Part shown: piece after piece, positions 11,224 through 21,710 of the stretch | Numbering within the stretch: position 1 is the first letter of the stretch | How the letters are laid out: the number at the start of each line of letters is the position of its first letter | Source of the DNA: Lamellibrachia columna | Taxonomy: Eukaryota > Annelida > Polychaeta > Sabellida > Siboglinidae | Assembly: GCA_963662155.1 (NCBI GenBank) | Contig: OY759274.1 | Coordinates: 47,945,577 to 48,009,576, forward strand | Direction of reading: 5' to 3' | DNA length: 64,000 nucleotides | Program-made: the position numbers and the translations under genes | The notes under the pieces: generated by a model | What the model was told of the DNA's origin: nothing | Databases searched by the model: none | Seen by the model: only the letters and a program-made list of their open reading frames with translations

Positions 11224-11612
11224 ATGTCTTCCCACAAACAGAGCAGCACAAAACACTTGCCACCCACAACGGATGCACTGCATCATCACTTCCTCAGGGT
11301 CAACTTCCTAGTTGTTGTGTGGCAGCAGGCACACATAGCTAAACCAGTCTTACCATCACCTGTTGGCAAAGGCTGGAGGAGAGATGGTGGTGAACTGAAG
11401 CCAGAGTTTATGAGCCAGAATCCAGCACCTGTGGCATGTTGATATGTTGTTCTTGTGTATCATCAAAATGCCAGAAATGCTGATGCAGTTGTTACAAGCA
11501 AAATCTTGAATGCACAGACATGTGCACATGTCAAAATGGTACGGACTGCTTCAATCGTGTGAAATATCTGCTCAATTGTGATTCGTCTTCCTCAGACAAC
11601 GAGGATGACTAA
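11224..11612 (+). pseudogene. Pseudogene block C, C-terminal cysteine-rich end
   Basis: The frame at 11224-11442 contains KHLPPTTDALHHHFLRVNF, WQQAHIAKPVLPSPVGKGW and GGELKPEFMS. I recall this LPPT-x-x-AL...W...PSP-x-x-x-GW layout from the C-terminal part of the same metazoan family as blocks A and B. After a one-base frame change near 11440, a cysteine-rich tail follows: CCSC, SSKCQKC, a TGA, CSC, NLECTDMCTCQNGTDC. It ends with an acidic tail SSSSDNEDD and a TAA at 11610-11612. The tail looks like a small metal-binding module. One frameshift and one in-frame stop mark it as a pseudogene. Alternatively these are assembly errors in a real gene. Confidence 0.6.
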
Positions 11613-12890
11613 TTTCAAGATTATGAGTCATTACTTGGTGCATGTGATTTTATGAATATCCTTTGTTTCCTTGTCAACATGAACTGTACAACTAATATCT
11701 AACACACATTTACGATTGTGATGGGATTGTGTCGACAAATATTCTAATCGAATGATAACGGTGAGTAACAATGTGTGCACTATGCTTATGCTTATGTCTA
11801 TGCTTATGTTTATGTCTATGCTTATGTTTATGCTTATGTTGTAGATCATTCATAATTGTACAGCTGCATTACACTTAGATAGCTAAGTGTGTATGTGCTA
11901 GCTTTGTAATGTTTGTTGCCAAATGTTATATATATAGTAATATTAATAACATAACATAAGAGCCAGGAATGAGTTTATTGATAGCAGAGATGTTTGTTCT
12001 AATATATGAAGATGATATGGCAACACGATACCTGCACTAGATTATTATGACTTGAAACTTTGCAGTTTCATGTGTTCTAATTAGTTTCATGTGTTTACGG
12101 TCATGAAGCATAATTTTGTACCAACAATACAATAGGATTGACTGTGTAAGACTTTAAACCATTGAGGAGAAGACAGAGATGATAAAAATAGTGGGTATTT
12201 GTATGAGTGCCAATGTAGACATGACTTGTCAACTAATATGTTGCATTTTCATGTATGTAATTATATATAATGTTGTTGAATAAATATTATTTTGGATAAT
12301 ATAAGTTTAATGGACATAACTATACATTTGCATGTTCATGGAATAAGGTTTTACAGAACTTGGCATAGTTTAGTACATACATAATCCCAAGATATGGATA
12401 AATCATCTTATATAAATACATATTTCCTCAATGGACATTATTATATCAATGACCATAATTTATAAATGGTCATTGTTTATCAATGGCCATTATTAAATAT
12501 TTTATCATGCCATGCAAGCCAATAAATAAATGTTCATAAATGACATCCATCTGACCAGGGAACCTTAGAGCACAGGCAACAACTCTGGCAGTTCAAACAT
12601 TTGCTGCAGCGGGTGCCCCACTAAAGTCATTATCTAGGCTTGTGTTTTCAGTTGGCCTCAGACTAAGAGGGGGTGGAACTGCTTGCACCAGACACCCTGC
12701 CACCTGTGGTATTGACCTGGTGAACCATACAGCTAGACTGCCCCTTCCTCAGGGCAGACACAACCTGTCTGGACTCCACATTCCAGTGGTCAATTATCAC
12801 TGACCTGTGACTGACCACATGTGGTCATTTACTGCCATTAAGACAAGGCTGCTTAGTCACATGTATGATTAATTGAAGAAAAAAACAATA
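11613..12890. other. AT-rich unique region with a hexamer run and hairpin
   Basis: No gene recognised. Positions 11779-11841 are a TATGCT/TATGTT hexamer repeat. A perfect 10-bp inverted repeat (CAATGACCAT at 12447-12456, ATGGTCATTG at 12465-12474) could form a hairpin, and related TCAATGG...CATT motifs surround it. Confidence 0.5.
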
Positions 12891-12895
12891 CCAGC

Positions 12896-12947
12896 TATTG
12901 GCACCCACAGTTTCCTAAGTCAATATTGGCACCCACAGTTTCCTAAG
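12896..12947. repeat. Two-copy 27-bp direct repeat
   Basis: ATTGGCACCCACAGTTTCCT followed by AAG occurs twice in tandem. The ORF at 12952-13182 just downstream has no recognised motif; I see nothing else up to 13400. Confidence 0.8.
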
Positions 12948-13399
12948 ACAAGTGTGGCTGGATGAGGCCCTCTCATGGTACTTGGCACAAGGAGTACTTG
13001 GTACCGAGACTACCAAGCAGAGAGAGAGAGTACCTGATATGGGGAGCACTTGGCACAGGGTCAATCAGGAGGTACTTCCATCTGTACTTACAAAAAATAT
13101 TGTGTTGCTAATAAGAATTTGGAATTCAAAATGGAAAGCGGCAGCGAAAGTTGAAAAAATTAAGAGGATGATTCTTTGGTAAAAAATTTGTCTTTGATCG
13201 ACATTGCCGAGAATGAGCCCATTCATTGAACATTATTAATCATACCTATCTCTGCAATAATAATAATTATGATTGAAATCATTATTACACAATGTTAAGC
13301 TATACATAATTCTGGATCTTTTTCAATGGTGCATCTGTTACTCCAAAAAACTCAAAGTATGTCAAATGCAACTTTTTATCGATTCCGACATATTAAAAA

Positions 13400-13445
13400 T
13401 GTTTAGTGTGTGAAGTTTAGTGTGTGATGTTTAGTGTGTGATGTT
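13400..13445. repeat. 16-bp tandem repeat
   Basis: Three copies of a unit with TTTAGTGTGTGATG. Confidence 0.85.
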
Positions 13446-13605
13446 GCTACCACTACTTTTTATATTTGGGATATTTCAACATGTAAGGGTACAAAAAGGT
13501 GTGCATGCATATAATCCGATAATGAGACCTCTTTGCAATGTTTTATTTTGTTCAACAGCAAGAGAAAATTGTTAATGCCTACAACAACTAAAAGCCTAAC
13601 AATTG

Positions 13606-16310
13606 TGAAGTATCTAGATGCCATACACCCAACCTGTAAATGCAACTTGTGAAGTATCTAGATGCCATACATCCAACCTGTAAATGTGAAGTATCTAGAT
13701 GCCATACACCCAACCTGTAAATGCAACTTGTGAAGTATCTAGATGCCATACATCCAACCTGTAAATGCAACTTGTGAAGTATCTAGATGCCATACATCCA
13801 ACCTGTAAATGCAACTTGTGAAGTATCTAGATGCCATACACCCAACCTGTAAATGCAACTTGTGAAGTATCTAGATGCCATACATCCAACCTGTAAATGT
13901 GAAGTATCTAGATGCCATACACCCAACCTGTAAATGCAACTTGTGAAGTATCTAGATGCCATACATCCAACCTGTAAATGTGAAGTATCTAGATGCCATA
14001 CACCCAACCTGTAAATGCAACTTGTGAAGTATCTAGATGCCATACATCCAACCTGTAAATGCAACTTGTGAAGTATCTAGATGCCATACATCCAACCTGT
14101 AAATGCAACTTGTGAAGTATCTAGATGCCATACATCCAACCTGTAAATGCAACTTGTGAAGTATCTAGATGCCATACACCCAACCTGTAAATGCAACTTG
14201 TGAAGTATCTAGATGCCATACATCCAACCTGTACATGCAACTTGTGAAGTATCTAGATGCCATACACCCAACCTGTAAATGCAACTTGTGAAGTATCTAG
14301 ATGCCATACATCCAACCTGTAAATGCAACTTGTGAAGTATCTAGATGCCATACATCCAACCTGTACATGCAACTTGTGAAGTATCTAGATGCCATACACC
14401 CAACCTGTAAATGCAACTTGTGAAGTATCTAGATGCCATACACCCAACCTGTAAATGCAACTTGTGAAGTATCTAGATGCCATACATCCAACCTGTACAT
14501 GCAACTTGTGAAGTATCTAGATGCCATACATCCAACCTGTAAATGCAACTTGTGAAGTATCTAGATGCCATACATCCAACCTGTAAATGCAACTTGTGAA
14601 GTATCTAGATGCCATACATCCAACCTGTAAATGCAACTTGTGAAGTATCTAGATGCCATACACCCAACCTGTAAATGCAACTTGTGAAGTATCTAGATGC
14701 CATACACCCAACCTGTAAATGCAACTTGTGAAGTATCTAGATGCCATACATCCAACCTGTACATGCAACTTGTGAAGTATCTAGATGCCATACATCCAAC
14801 CTGTAAATGCAACTTGTGAAGTATCTAGATGCCATACATCCAACCTGTAAATGCAACTTGTGAAGTATCTAGATGCCATACATCCAACCTGTAAATGCAA
14901 CTTGTGAAGTATCTAGATGCCATACATCCAACCTGTAAATGCAACTTGTGAAGTATCTAGATGCCATACACCCAACCTGTAAATGCACCTTGTGAAGTAT
15001 CTAGATGCCATACATCCAACCTGTAAATGCAACTTGTGAAGTATCTAGATGCCATACACCCAACCTGTAAATGCAACTTGTGAAGTATCTAGATGCCATA
15101 CACCCAACCTGTAAATGTGAAGTATCTAGATGCCATACACCCAACCTGTAAATGCAACTTGTGAAGTATCTAGATGCCATACACCCAACCTGTAAATGTG
15201 AAGTATCTAGATGCCATACATCCAACCTGTAAATGCAACTTGTGAAGTATCTAGATGCCATACATCCAACCTGTAAATGCAACTTGTGAAGTATCTAGAT
15301 GCCATACATCCAACCTGTAAATGCAACTTGGGAAGTATCTAGATGCCATACATCCAACCTGTAAATGCAACTTGTGAAGTATCTAGATGCCATACATCCA
15401 ACCTGTAAATGCAACTTGTGAAGTATCTAGATGCCATACACCCAACCTGTAAATGCAACTTGTGAAGTATCTAGATGCCATACACCCAACCTGTAAATGC
15501 AACTTGTGAAGTATCTAGATGCCATACATCCAACCTGTACATGCAACTTGTGAAGTATCTAGATGCCATACATCCAACCTGTAAATGCAACTTGTGAAGT
15601 ATCTAGATGCCATACATCCAACCTGTAAATGCAACTTGTGAAGTATCTAGATGCCATACATCCAACCTGTAAATGCAACTTGTGAAGTATCTAGATGCCA
15701 TACACCCAACCTGTAAATGCAACTTGTGAAGTATCTAGATGCCATACATCCAACCTGTAAATGCAACTTGTGAAGTATCTAGATGCCATACATCCAACCT
15801 GTAAATGCAACTTGTGAAGTATCTAGATGCCATACACCCAACCTGTAAATGCAACTTGTGAAGTATCTAGATGCCATACATCCAACCTGTAAATGTGAAG
15901 TATCTAGATGCCATACACCCAACCTGTAAATGTGAAGTATCTAGATGCCATACATCCAACCTGTAAATGCAACTTGTGAAGTATCTAGATGCCATACACC
16001 CAACCTGTAAATGCAACTTGTGAAGTATCTAGATGCCATACATCCAACCTGTAAATGCAACTTGTGAAGTATCTAGATGCCATACATCCAACCTGTAAAT
16101 GCAACTTGTGAAGTATCTAGATGCCATACACCCAACCTGTAAATGCAACTTGTGAAGTATCTAGATGCCATACATCCAACCTGTAAATGTGAAGTATCTA
16201 GATGCCATACACCCAACCTGTAAATGTGAAGTATCTAGATGCCATACACCCAACCTGTAAATGTGAAGTATCTAGATGCCATACATCCAACCTGTAAATG
16301 CAACTTGTGA
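13606..16310. repeat. 44-bp tandem array, 2.7 kb
   Basis: About 62 copies of a unit with GAAGTATCTAGATGCCATAC and CCAACCTGTAAATGCAACTT. A 37-bp form lacks the seven bases GCAACTT and is commoner near both ends of the array (13680-13980, 15110-15200, 15890-16280). Two diagnostic single-base sites (CATACAC/CATACAT and GTAAATG/GTACATG) form ordered patterns that recur near 14400, 14650 and 15430. Minus-strand ORFs of up to 93 codons are repeat artefacts. Confidence 0.96.
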
Positions 16311-16456
16311 TTAAAGCATGCTAGTGCTGCCACCTACTGAATAACTGTGCTACCACATTAGTATAATCATTTTATGTAAAACTGGGGTGAAAATAAGCTT
16401 AGTTACAACAACAATGACATTGGTCAAGTGACAGATGTCTTGAGGCATGGCTGCTC

Positions 16457-16840
16457 CAAACGAAGCCGCAAACTGTTCAGGCAGGCTCTACTCAATGTCA
16501 CAAACTCTCCTGACAGGCTCTACTTAATGTCACAAACTGTTCAGACAGGCTCTACTAAATGTCACAAACTCTCCTGACAGGCTCTACTCAATGTCACAAA
16601 CTCTCCTGACAGGCTCTACTTAATGTCACAAACTGTTCAGACAGGCTCTACTAAATGTCACAAACTCTCCTGACAGGCTCTACTCAATGTCACAAACTCT
16701 CCTGACAGGCTCTACTCAATATCACAAACTCTCCTGACAGGATCCACACAATGTCGCAGACTCCTTAGACAGGATCCATTCAATGTCACAAATTATTCAG
16801 ACAGGCTCCACACAATGTCACAAACTCTTCAGACAGGTTC
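16457..16840. repeat. 32-bp tandem repeat
   Basis: About 12 copies of a unit with CAAACTCTCCTGACAGGCTC followed by TACTCAATGTCA. The last three copies are diverged. Confidence 0.92.
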
Positions 16841-17225
16841 CAGTGTAGTTTCTGTTTTTGGTGAACTTGTTTTTATTCAGTAGCATCACTCAAACAAAAC
16901 AATTTTGGTGAACCAGTTTGTATCTAGAGTCACGACTCGTACAAAACAACTTTGTTGTTGCCTCCACTATGTAATGTGGTTATTTGAAAAAACAAACTAT
17001 GTTTGAGCCTCAAGAATGTTGTTTCAACTTCTCTGTACATTACTTTTAAAATGGGTTTGTAGACATTTCTAATGTGTGGCTCAGTTATCATTTAGGGCAC
17101 ATAGACTCTGGCGGATTGAAAAAGTCTCAATTATACAAATATTGTTGTTATTAATTTTTATTAATCTGGAGAAAATATAAACCAACAATAAATGAGACAT
17201 ATTCAATGTAACCATATCAATTAGC
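16841..17225. other. Unique spacer
   Basis: Only a short two-copy motif is seen (ACAAAACAA...TTTGGTGAAC, 16860-16950). No gene. Confidence 0.4.
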
Positions 17226-17268
17226 TGAAGAGAGAAAGAGAAAGAGAGAAAGAGAAAGAGAGAAAGGC
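17226..17268. repeat. GAGAAA-type purine run
   Basis: Alternating GAGAGAAA and GAGAAA units, polypurine on the plus strand. Confidence 0.9.
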
Positions 17269-17339
17269 CTAACACAAGAAGAAGATCACTTAGCATTATT
17301 TCTTGCTTTGCATATACTACTACTATATTACACTGTTAG

Positions 17340-18385
17340 AGACAGTGAGCCAGCATGGAGGAGATTCGTGTGAGCCAGCATGGAGGAGACTCCTGTGAGT
17401 CTGTATGGAGGGGATTCCCGTGAGCTTGTGAGGAGACTAATGTGAACCTGTATGGAGGAGACTCCAGTGATCCTGTGTGGAGGAGACTCCTGTGAGCCTG
17501 TGTGGAGAAGACTCATGTGAGCCTGTATAGAGGAGAGTCTTGTGAGCCAGCGTGGAGGAGACTCTTGTGAACTTGTATGGCAGAGATCATATGAGTCAGC
17601 ATGGAGGAGACTCCTGTGAGCCTGTGTGCAGGAGACTCCTGTGAGGCTATGTGCAAGAGACTCCTGTGAGGCTGTGTGCAGGAGACTCCTTTGAGCCTGT
17701 GTGCAGGAGACTCCTGTGTGGCTGTGTGCAGGAGACTCCTGTGAGCCTGTGTGCAGGAGACTCTTGTGAGCCTGTGTGCAGGAGACTCCTTTGAGGCTGT
17801 GTGGAGGAGACTCCTGTGAGCCTGTGTGCAGGAGACTCCTGTGTGGCTGTGTGCAGGAGACTCCTGTGAGCCTGTGTGCAGGAGACTCCTGTGAGGCTGT
17901 GTGCAGGAGACTCATGTGAGCCTGTGTGCAGGAGACTCCTTTGAGGCTGTGTGCAGGAGACTCCTGTGTGGCTGTGTGCAGGAGACTCCTGTGAGCCTGT
18001 GTGCAGGAGACTCCTGTGAGGCTGTGTGCAGGAGACTCCTGTGAGCCTGTGTGCAGGAGACTCCTGTGTGGCTGTGTGCAGGAGACTCCTGTGAGCCTGT
18101 GTGCAGGAGACTCCTGTGAGGCTGTGTGCAGGAGACTCCTGTGTGGCTGTGTGCAGGAGACTCCTGTGAGCCTGTGTGCAGGAGACTCCTGTGAGGCTGT
18201 GTGCAGGAGACTCCTGTGTGGCTGTGTGGAGGAGACTCCTGTGAGCCTGTGTGCAGGAGACTCCTGTGTGGCTGTGTGCAGGAGACTCCTGTGAGCCTGT
18301 GTGCAGGAGACTCCTGTGAGGCTGTGTGCAGGAGACTCCTGTGAGCCTGTGTGCAGGAGACTCCTGTGTGGCTGTGTGCAGGATT
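17340..18385. repeat. 25-bp tandem array
   Basis: About 42 copies of a unit containing GTGTGCAGGAGACTCCTGTG. Copies at 17340-17600 are much more diverged than those at 17600-18385, so the left side is older. A 372-codon minus-strand ORF (17328-18446) spans it, but the plus strand is open too and the peptide is a plain 25-residue repeat, so I treat it as an artefact. Confidence 0.94.
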
Positions 18386-18743
18386 CATGTGGCACTGCTG
18401 TTGTTGACCTGCCACACAACACAGGTCTGTATACACATGTACACACCTGTACAAACTGAGTAAACTTGCCTTATCAAGATGAGACACTCTCTTATCATCA
18501 ATCAGCCACAAGAGACCAATTCAGACTGAACAATATCAGGAGTATTCATACTGTAATCTCTGCAGTCGTTATTCAATTAAAATCTGTTTAGTGTCTACTA
18601 GTGAAAGTGGTACAGTTACTTAAGACAGTCCCCAATTTCCAGGCACATTTGCATCCAGGTATCACAGCAGGCATGATATCAGGCATGACAATAAATACTT
18701 CACTGTTGAAATGTTGTTATATCCTCAAGAACAGTGTGATACT
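18386..18743. other. Unique spacer
   Basis: No recognisable gene, RNA or repeat. Confidence 0.4.
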
Positions 18744-19071
18744 GGAGGGAGGGAGGGAGGGAGGGAGGGAGGGAGGGAGGGAGGGAGGGAGGGAGGGAGG
18801 GAGGGAGGGAGGGAGGGAGGGAGGGAGGGAGGGAGGGAGGGAGGGAGGGAGGGAGGGAGGGAGGGAGGGAGGGAGGGAGGGAGGGAGGGAGGGAGGGAGG
18901 GAGGGAGGGAGGGAGGGAGGGAGGGAGGGAGGGAGGGAGGGAGGGAGGGAGGGAGGGAGGGAGGGAGGGAGGGAGGGAGGGAGGGAGGGAGGGAGGGAGG
19001 GAGGGAGGGAGGGAGGGAGGGAGGGAGGGAGGGAGGGAGGGAGGGAGGGAGGGAGGGAGGGAGGGAGGGAG
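18744..19071. repeat. (GGGA)n run, about 82 units
   Basis: 328 bp of uninterrupted GGGA. It is a polypurine mirror repeat with G3 tracts every 4 bp, so G-quadruplex and triplex formation are both possible. All surrounding ORFs are shadows of this run. Confidence 0.98.
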
Positions 19072-19555
19072 CACCACAAAGGAAGCTATTCACAAAAGCT
19101 TTTTGTTATTGCACAATGAAATGAATTTATTTGTCGAGTCAGTTGACATCAAAAGATTTACTCGAAAACATATTCCTTAATTTCCTACTACATATAAATG
19201 CTAAAGAAGTTTCCATGTTAATATTAAGACAAAACACACTTGTGATTTGTCAATTATATATAAAGTTGAGAAAACAACAATAAAATATAATCATGCAATG
19301 ATTCTATCATCTCAGCAGGTGCCGTAAATTCTGAGAATCTGCTAAGTATGGATTTAATAAGATATATGATGTCTGCTGGATCAGATAACAACATAACATG
19401 TCCATATCTTAATGACACATGAAGAGTTTCAATTATCTATAAAATTACTAATGTTACTAAAAGGTAGACAATCCATTTTGTTTGGTGCTTTCATCATTTC
19501 AGTGACAAGCAGCTTACTCCACCTGGCAACCAGCAGTGAGCAGGAGCTATGTGTG
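19072..19555. other. AT-rich unique spacer
   Basis: No gene seen. A plus-strand TTTCATCATTTCAG just before the 18-bp array resembles a splice acceptor but has no supporting exon. Confidence 0.4.
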
Positions 19556-19557
19556 AG

Positions 19558-19832
19558 CAACTACAGGCTTCTATGAGGCTACAGGCTTCTATGAGGCTAC
19601 ATGCTTCTATGAGGCAAGAGGCTTCTATGAGGCTACAGGCTTCTATGAGGCTACAGGCTTCTATGAGGCTACAGGCTTCTATGAGGCTACAGGCTTCTAT
19701 GTGGCTACAGGCTTCTATGAGGCTACAGGCTTCTATGAGGCTACAGGCTTCTATGTGGCTACAGGCTTCTATGAGGCTACAGGCTTCTATGTGGCTACAG
19801 GCTTCTATGAGGCTACAGGCTTCTATGAGGAC
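19558..19832. repeat. 18-bp tandem array
   Basis: About 15 copies of GGCTTCTATGAGGCTACA. Because 18 is divisible by three, frames stay open (a hexapeptide repeat in the 97-codon ORF at 19549-19842). There is no flanking coding homology. Confidence 0.93.
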
Positions 19833-19919
19833 ACTTACCTAAAACACAACAAACAAGATATGTTTCCTCAACACACAAGTAGCCTTAACACAAGTATTAG
19901 CCTATCCCTCAACAAAGTA

Positions 19920-20055
19920 GTCATACACCACAGGATCATATACCACAGGATTATCAAGGGATCATACACTATGTGAACATATACAGACTGTACCATGGGA
20001 TCATACACCATAGTATTGCATACCATGGGGTCATACACCATGGGATCATGCACCA
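19920..20055. repeat. Degenerate short repeat
   Basis: Imperfect repeats around ACCATGGGATCATACACC, about 15-18 bp each. Confidence 0.6.
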
Positions 20056-20453
20056 AATGATTCATCTCCATACCACAGTAGATCAGTGCTGCACAGGAAT
20101 ATGCAAGACATAGATTGCAAAGACTTACTAATGTGTAAACATAATAAACATAATAATTATGTAAATGAGACACAAAAAGTGATAGCGTTTCGTCATCATG
20201 TGACATGTAGCAAAAAGATAATTCAGCATGGAATGTCTTGAATAAAGCAGCTTGCTGTGGCAGACATAAGGGCGTGTCAAGTTCTTAGTGAAGAACATGA
20301 AAACAAACAAAGAGGCTCTGACCCACCCCGTGCCGCTGCTAACCACAAGCAAAATACTACACTGAAAACAGAGCCAAAAATGTGAAGAAAAAAGATGAGA
20401 GATGACACAGCAGAGAAGATGAGTGACAGATAGTATGGTGACATAAAGATCAT

Positions 20454-20615
20454 CTTTGTCATGGAAATCATCTGTCACTGCAGGTATGCTACTACAGCAA
20501 AGCCTTGTCAGTGTGTCAGTCAACACCTGCAGCATGCCTAGACTGCTGGAGAAGTGCAGCAACTCTACTGCATCGTCTAAGGTAACCTTGCTTGAAATCA
20601 TATCAGGCAAATCCC
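20454..20615 (-). CDS. Probable BTB/POZ-domain exon (partial)
   Basis: On the minus strand a good splice acceptor (TTTTACTGTGTATTTCAG, ending at 20616) opens a frame reading GDLPDMISSKVTLDDAVELL, then HFSSSLGMLQVLTDTLTRLC. This matches the C-terminal half of a BTB fold: the Y-(T/S)-G-x-(L/I) strand, then the helix with NV-x-ELL-x-x-(A/S)-x-x-LQ. It lacks the N-terminal half, which should lie in exons upstream beyond 20616. The donor is uncertain: CTGCAG|GTGTTG or AGCATACCTGCA|GTGACA are candidates. Downstream of about 20454 the frame becomes hydrophobic non-family sequence. It could be an exon of a live gene or a stranded relic; no other exon was recognised. Confidence 0.5.
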
Positions 20616-20619
20616 CTGA

Positions 20620-21710
20620 AATACACAGTAAAAACTATTTTCCCATTGAGCATGCCATTAAAAAAGGTTATTCTGCACCACTGTAAACAATAAAGACCTG
20701 GAACGCTGTCTTCATCTAAGATCCCAGGCACTTTGTGGGTAGCTTCATTACCTCTCCAAATACCTGTTCTCCAGGTGCAACCCTGCACGGCGTCTTTGAG
20801 GTAATAATACCTGTACTGTTAGTGTTAGCAATATACCAATATGTGCACTTTGTCAAACCAAAAGGTGAAAGATGAATGTCACAAGGTACACACACATTCA
20901 TCCTACCACGAGGGCGTAAGGCCTTTATGAATGTGCCCACTAACCACAATAATTAAACACCCTCCACACAAACATCGACACCACGTCGTTATCCATATCA
21001 AATCATAAATACTTCTGCACTTAAATTTTTTTTGCAATTCATTCAATATTGGCAGATATTTTACTTACTACATTAAGCTTAGCCTACAGAATGTCTCTAA
21101 CTATAACTATTATTCAGCTTCACAGTAATCCAAATCAGATCACCTGTACATAGAAATTACTATTGCACTTTGAAAACTGTAAGTATTGAGTGTACGTAAT
21201 GTTTTCTTATCAGTATAACCTGACCACATTGCTTGGTTTCGCAAGAGGTCAGAGGTCAGTGTAAGTGAAACAATGAAAGAAAAGAATACTATAATTAATA
21301 CTATAATTAATTTACAGAATAGAACAAAAACAACTGTTTATTTACACCTGTACAAAATTGTGGCCAGGGATTTAATAACAGGGTTTCAACCCAACTAAAA
21401 AACCAATCAGCACATATTATGGTCAATATGCGATACATTTATGGGATTACATATTAAAGCCATAATTTCAGTTCCTTGTGGTGCATTACATTATATGGAA
21501 TGCATGGTTAAATAATGATAATTAAATGGTGTACATTCGTAGTGTAATAAAATGTTATGTTAAAAATAATATTATAATGAGCTTTTAAAAATATCTCAGT
21601 TTCAGTTTACTGTGAGCACCATCTCAGATGAAGTCAAAAGCTCAGTCACACTTTATATATAAAACTAGCCAAGTTGTCCGGCGTTGCATGGAAGAAAAGG
21701 TAACCACTGT
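20620..21710. other. Unique region
   Basis: No further BTB exon recognised. The ORF at 20716-20949 (minus) has no motif I know; its frame holds a possible donor GAACAG|GTATTT near 20770. Near 21665, AGCCAAGTTGTCCGGCGTTG resembles a terminal sequence I have seen in dispersed repeats, at low confidence. Confidence 0.4.

Noticed and set aside
12952..13182. 76-codon ORF starting MWLDEALSWYLAQ
   Set aside because: No recognisable motif, no codon-level support and no neighbour. Not called as a gene.
17328..18446. 372-codon minus-strand ORF with a 25-residue repeat
   Set aside because: The 25-bp unit has no stop in this frame set and the plus strand is open as well. The peptide is only the repeat, and flanks show no coding homology.
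18491..19124. ORFs over the GGGA run (up to 172 codons)
   Set aside because: Pure translation of a tetranucleotide repeat in every frame of both strands.
19820..19860. Minus-strand donor TTTTAG|GTAAGT next to the 18-bp array
   Set aside because: The preceding sequence looks more like a polypyrimidine-AG acceptor. No coding exon is attached on either side, so it could be chance.
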